The notes beneath the pieces are model-generated. The model was given only the letters and a program-made list of their open reading frames with translations, ran no database searches and had not been told where the DNA came from. DNA of 57,311 nt, taken from the NCBI GenBank assembly GCA_000431155.1, contig HF985654.1, positions 1 to 57,311 on the forward strand, written 5' to 3'. The first letter of the stretch is position 1, and each line of letters opens with the position of its first letter. This stretch comes from Bacteroides sp. CAG:927. GTDB lineage: Bacteria > Bacteroidota > Bacteroidia > Bacteroidales > Muribaculaceae. The translations under genes were made by a program, and so were the position numbers. Of the stretch, positions 54,412-57,311 are shown piece after piece.

Positions 54412-57180
54412 ATGGAATATAACCACAAAGATATAGAGAGCCGCTGGCAAAACTATTGGAGAGAGAACAAGACTTATGAAGTGGATATAAACAATGACAA
54501 GCCTAAATATTATGTGCTTGACATGTTTCCTTATCCGTCAGGAGCCGGACTCCATGTTGGTCATCCTCTCGGATATATAGCATCGGATATTTATGCACGC
54601 TATAAAAGACAGCAGGGATTTAATGTGCTTCATCCCATGGGGTATGACGCGTACGGTCTTCCGGCTGAACAATATGCCATACAGACAGGCCAGCATCCGG
54701 AAATTACAACCACACAGAATATATCGCGTTATCGCAGCCAATTGGACAAGATAGGGTTCTGTTATGACTGGAGCCGTGAGATACGCACATGTGATCCTAA
54801 ATATTATAAGTGGACTCAATGGGCATTCATGCAGATGTTCAACTCCTATTATGATACCAAGCTACAGAAGGCACGGCCAATAGCAGATCTGGTAAAGGAG
54901 TTTGAAACATCAGGCACACTCAATGTGTATGCTGCGCAGGGCGAGGAACTTACCTTTACAGCCGATGAGTGGAAAAAGATGAGTGTAAAGGAGAAGAGCG
55001 ATGTGCTGATGAATTACCGCATAGCTTATCTTGGCAATACTATGGTGAACTGGTGCCCCAAACTCGGTACGGTGCTTGCAAATGATGAGGTGAGCGAGGG
55101 TGTGAGCATTCGCGGCGGTTATCCCGTGGAACAAAAAGTGATGTGTCAATGGTGTCTGCGTGTGAGTGCCTATGCACAGCGTTTGCTTGAAGGTCTTGAT
55201 AGACTTGACTGGACCGATTCACTTAAGGAAACACAGCGCAACTGGATAGGAAGATCGGAAGGTGCAGAAATGATATTTCCGATAGCCGACAGCGATGTTA
55301 AACTCACCATATTCACAACAAGAGCCGATACGGTGTTTGGAGTAACATTTATGGTGCTTGCTCCGGAAAGCGAATATGTGTGGCAGGTAACGACTCCCGA
55401 ACATAAAGCTGAAGTAGAGGAGTACATAGCTGCCATAAAGCACAAAACCGAGCGCGAGCGCATGATAGACAAAAAGGTGAGCGGAGTGTTCACCGGCGCA
55501 TATGCAGTGAATCCTTTGAGCGGGAAAAAGATACCGGTGTATGTGAGTGACTATGTGCTTGCCGGATACGGCACAGGTGCCATTATGGCCGTGCCTGCAC
55601 ATGATAGCCGTGACTATGCTTTTGCGCGTCATTTTGATTTGCCCATAATACCGCTGATAGAAGGGGCCGATGTAAGCGAGGAGTCATTTGATGCCAAAGA
55701 GGGCAAGATGATAAACAGCTGCGGACCCACTCTGGATCTTAACGGCATGGATGTGAAAGATGCTATAAAAGCAGCAAAACAGCATGTGGAGAAAGCAGGC
55801 ATAGGAAAAGTGAAGGTAAATTACCGTTTGCGTGACGCCATATTCAGCCGTCAGAGATATTGGGGCGAGCCGTTCCCGGTATATTATAAAGACGGAGTGC
55901 CTTATATGTTGCCGGAAAGCGAACTGCCATTGCAGCTGCCTGAGGTGGACAAATATTTGCCTACCGAGACAGGTGAACCTCCTCTGGGACGCGCTAAAAA
56001 CTGGGTTACATCCGAGGGTGATGCACTTGAACTCTGCACAATGCCCGGATTTGCCGGATCAAGCGCATATTATCTTCGTTATATGGATCCGCATAACAAT
56101 GAAGCACTGGTAAGCAAGGAGGCAAATGACTACTGGCAGAATGTGGATTTGTATGTGGGTGGTACTGAGCATGCTACCGGTCACTTGATATACAGCCGAT
56201 TCTGGAACAAATTTTTATATGATTTGGGCTTGGTATGCAAGGATGAGCCTTTTCAGAAGCTGATAAACCAAGGTATGATACAGGGACGAAGCAATTTCGT
56301 TTACCGAATCAAGGATACCAATACATTTGTGAGTTACAATCTGCGAAAGGATTATGATGTGACACCGATACATGTGGATGTGAACATAGTGAGCAATGAT
56401 ATACTTGACACAGAAAAATTCCGTGCATGGCGTCCGGAGTTCAAGGATGCGGAGTTTATACTTGAAGATGGCAAATATGTGTGCGGCTATGCTGTGGAGA
56501 AGATGTCAAAATCAATGTTCAATGTGGTAAATCCGGATGATATAGTTGACCGCTACGGTGCCGACACATTGCGACTGTATGAGATGTTCCTTGGTCCTGT
56601 GGAACAGAGCAAGCCATGGGATACCAACGGTATAGACGGAGTAAACAGATTTATAAAGCGTTTGTGGAATCTTTTCTACAAAGGTGATGAAAACATTGTG
56701 TCTGCCGGTGAGCCTACTAAGGAGGCTCTGAAAAGTATTCACAAGCTTATAAAAAAGGTGACTCAGGATATAGAGAATTTTTCATACAACACATCAATAT
56801 CCGCATTCATGATATGTGTGAATGAGCTTACCCAACAGAAATGTCACAATGCTCTTATACTGGAGCAGCTTGTGATATTGCTGGCTCCGTTTGCTCCTCA
56901 TGTGGCTGAAGAATTATGGCATGCTTTGGGTCATGACACAACTGTGTGTGATGCTGCATGGCCCAAGTACAATGAGGAGTATTTGAAAGAGGACAGTGTG
57001 AAATATACTGTGTCGGTTAACGGTAAGCCACGTTTCAATATTGAAGTTGCTGCAGGAACACCGAGTGATGAAGTGGAAAAGACGGCTCTCAGCAATGAGG
57101 CTGCCGGCAAATGGATAGAAGGGAAAACTATAAGAAAGGTAATAGTGGTGCCCAACAAGATAGTGAATATAGTAGTCTGA
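54412..57180 (+). CDS. leuS: leucyl-tRNA synthetase
   Basis: Class I synthetase charging tRNA-Leu, 922 aa. HIGH motif HVGH (48-51) in PYPSGAGLHVGHPLGY; KMSKS at 697-701 (EKMSKSMFNVVNPDDI). The editing domain lies at about 240-440, with TIFTTRADTVFGVTFMVLAPE and the GTGAIMAVPAHDSRDYAFA block containing the editing Asp. The Zn-type insert region and C-terminal anticodon-binding domain are present. Probably co-transcribed with nadA. A terminator follows at 57201-57232. Confidence 0.97.
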   Translation: MEYNHKDIESRWQNYWRENKTYEVDINNDKPKYYVLDMFPYPSGAGLHVGHPLGYIASDIYARYKRQQGFNVLHPMGYDAYGLPAEQYAIQTGQHPEITTTQNISRYRSQLDKIGFCYDWSREIRTCDPKYYKWTQWAFMQMFNSYYDTKLQKARPIADLVKEFETSGTLNVYAAQGEELTFTADEWKKMSVKEKSDVLMNYRIAYLGNTMVNWCPKLGTVLANDEVSEGVSIRGGYPVEQKVMCQWCLRVSAYAQRLLEGLDRLDWTDSLKETQRNWIGRSEGAEMIFPIADSDVKLTIFTTRADTVFGVTFMVLAPESEYVWQVTTPEHKAEVEEYIAAIKHKTERERMIDKKVSGVFTGAYAVNPLSGKKIPVYVSDYVLAGYGTGAIMAVPAHDSRDYAFARHFDLPIIPLIEGADVSEESFDAKEGKMINSCGPTLDLNGMDVKDAIKAAKQHVEKAGIGKVKVNYRLRDAIFSRQRYWGEPFPVYYKDGVPYMLPESELPLQLPEVDKYLPTETGEPPLGRAKNWVTSEGDALELCTMPGFAGSSAYYLRYMDPHNNEALVSKEANDYWQNVDLYVGGTEHATGHLIYSRFWNKFLYDLGLVCKDEPFQKLINQGMIQGRSNFVYRIKDTNTFVSYNLRKDYDVTPIHVDVNIVSNDILDTEKFRAWRPEFKDAEFILEDGKYVCGYAVEKMSKSMFNVVNPDDIVDRYGADTLRLYEMFLGPVEQSKPWDTNGIDGVNRFIKRLWNLFYKGDENIVSAGEPTKEALKSIHKLIKKVTQDIENFSYNTSISAFMICVNELTQQKCHNALILEQLVILLAPFAPHVAEELWHALGHDTTVCDAAWPKYNEEYLKEDSVKYTVSVNGKPRFNIEVAAGTPSDEVEKTALSNEAAGKWIEGKTIRKVIVVPNKIVNIVV

Positions 57181-57200
57181 AAAAGTTTTTTTATAAATGG

Positions 57201-57232
57201 AAATGCTCGGATTTGTTCCGGGCATTTTCTTT
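57201..57232 (+). terminator. rho-independent terminator after leuS
   Basis: AAATGCTCGGA (57201-57211) pairs with TCCGGGCATTT (57217-57227; one T-G pair) around a 5-nt loop, followed by a short T-rich tail. Confidence 0.75.
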
Positions 57233-57261
57233 ATGGTAAATAGTGGTGAGTTTTTAGTTAA

Positions 57262-57311
57262 GGTAGTGGAGGGGATGTTAGTGTGGGCCTTGGCTGTCGC
57301 CGATCCGTGCC
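57262..57311 (+). repeat. dispersed GC-rich intergenic repeat, copy 4 (cut by window end)
   Basis: The last 50 bases read GTGGAGGGGATGTTAGTGTG, then GGCCTTGGCTGTCGCC and CCGTGCC: the same opening as copies 1 and 2, in the same orientation. The remainder lies outside the window. Confidence 0.65.

Noticed and set aside
53379..54428. 349-codon frame antisense to nadA
   Set aside because: nadA is unmistakable; the long antisense frame is a codon-bias shadow.
1..57311. CRISPR arrays, tRNA and rRNA genes
   Set aside because: No regularly spaced short repeats and no T-loop or rRNA-like sequence were noticed in any intergenic gap; a dedicated scan was not possible.

Overview
The window looks like chromosomal DNA from a gut-type Bacteroidales, plausibly Muribaculaceae-like (a family-level guess). 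The supporting signs are the many Bacteroidota-style promoters (TTG, a 19-21 nt gap, then TAnnTTTG), a NigD-like lipoprotein, a DUF4595 lipoprotein, a GH123/DUF4091 glycosidase, a giant DUF2723 membrane protein, a pdxJ-exbB-exbD-tonB-like run and an inositol-lipid gene cluster. I found no rRNA, tRNA, CRISPR array, transposase or integrase.

Layout. 1-9979 holds a YqiA-like esterase fused to DUF1653 (cut by the window edge), a class A beta-lactamase, a Fic protein, a divergent cupin/HxlR pair, an AlkD-like glycosylase, a family 2 glycosyltransferase, a five-gene minus-strand operon (dtd, MazG-like, deoC, GYF_2-CD225, DUF2752) and a GH123-like enzyme. 9980-10711 is non-coding: a complex GC-rich repeat, then a candidate small RNA with its own promoter and terminator. 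10712-17489 carries rlmN, an LPS-kinase-like gene, a TGS-uridine-kinase-like gene, lolD-like, a NigD-like lipoprotein, DUF3467 and cysS. 17500-22202 holds a YgjP-like metallopeptidase, nadK and an ACT-like protein, divergent from pdxJ-exbB-exbD-tonB-like.

22298-29395 is minus-strand: a DUF4595 lipoprotein, myo-inositol-phosphate synthase, and an operon of pdxA, nucleotidyltransferase, ATP-grasp, CDP-alcohol phosphatidyltransferase and HAD phosphatase. The set resembles the inositol-lipid cluster known from Bacteroides thetaiotaomicron. 29826-32421 is a compact type II restriction-modification cassette (controller protein, endonuclease, C5 methyltransferase with its own HTH), bracketed by two copies of the dispersed repeat. 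32664-37710 holds queG, a polysaccharide deacetylase and the DUF2723 protein. 37878-39782 is a stand-alone terminase-like ATPase/nuclease.

39873-45606 is the least explained stretch. A small secreted protein with a frameshift in a poly-A run right after its ATG is followed by a six-gene operon of exported proteins (two related small proteins, a beta-barrel, a DUF6175-like protein and two larger ones), closed by a strong terminator. It looks like an uncharacterised envelope system. 45675-57180 returns to housekeeping: rnhB, an orphan OmpR-type regulator, a Na/Pi cotransporter, panB, a MATE exporter, a LolC/E-like permease, rbfA, nadA and leuS. The AT-rich 490-base gap between rbfA and nadA has several DnaA-box-like 9-mers. 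The window ends inside another copy of the dispersed repeat.
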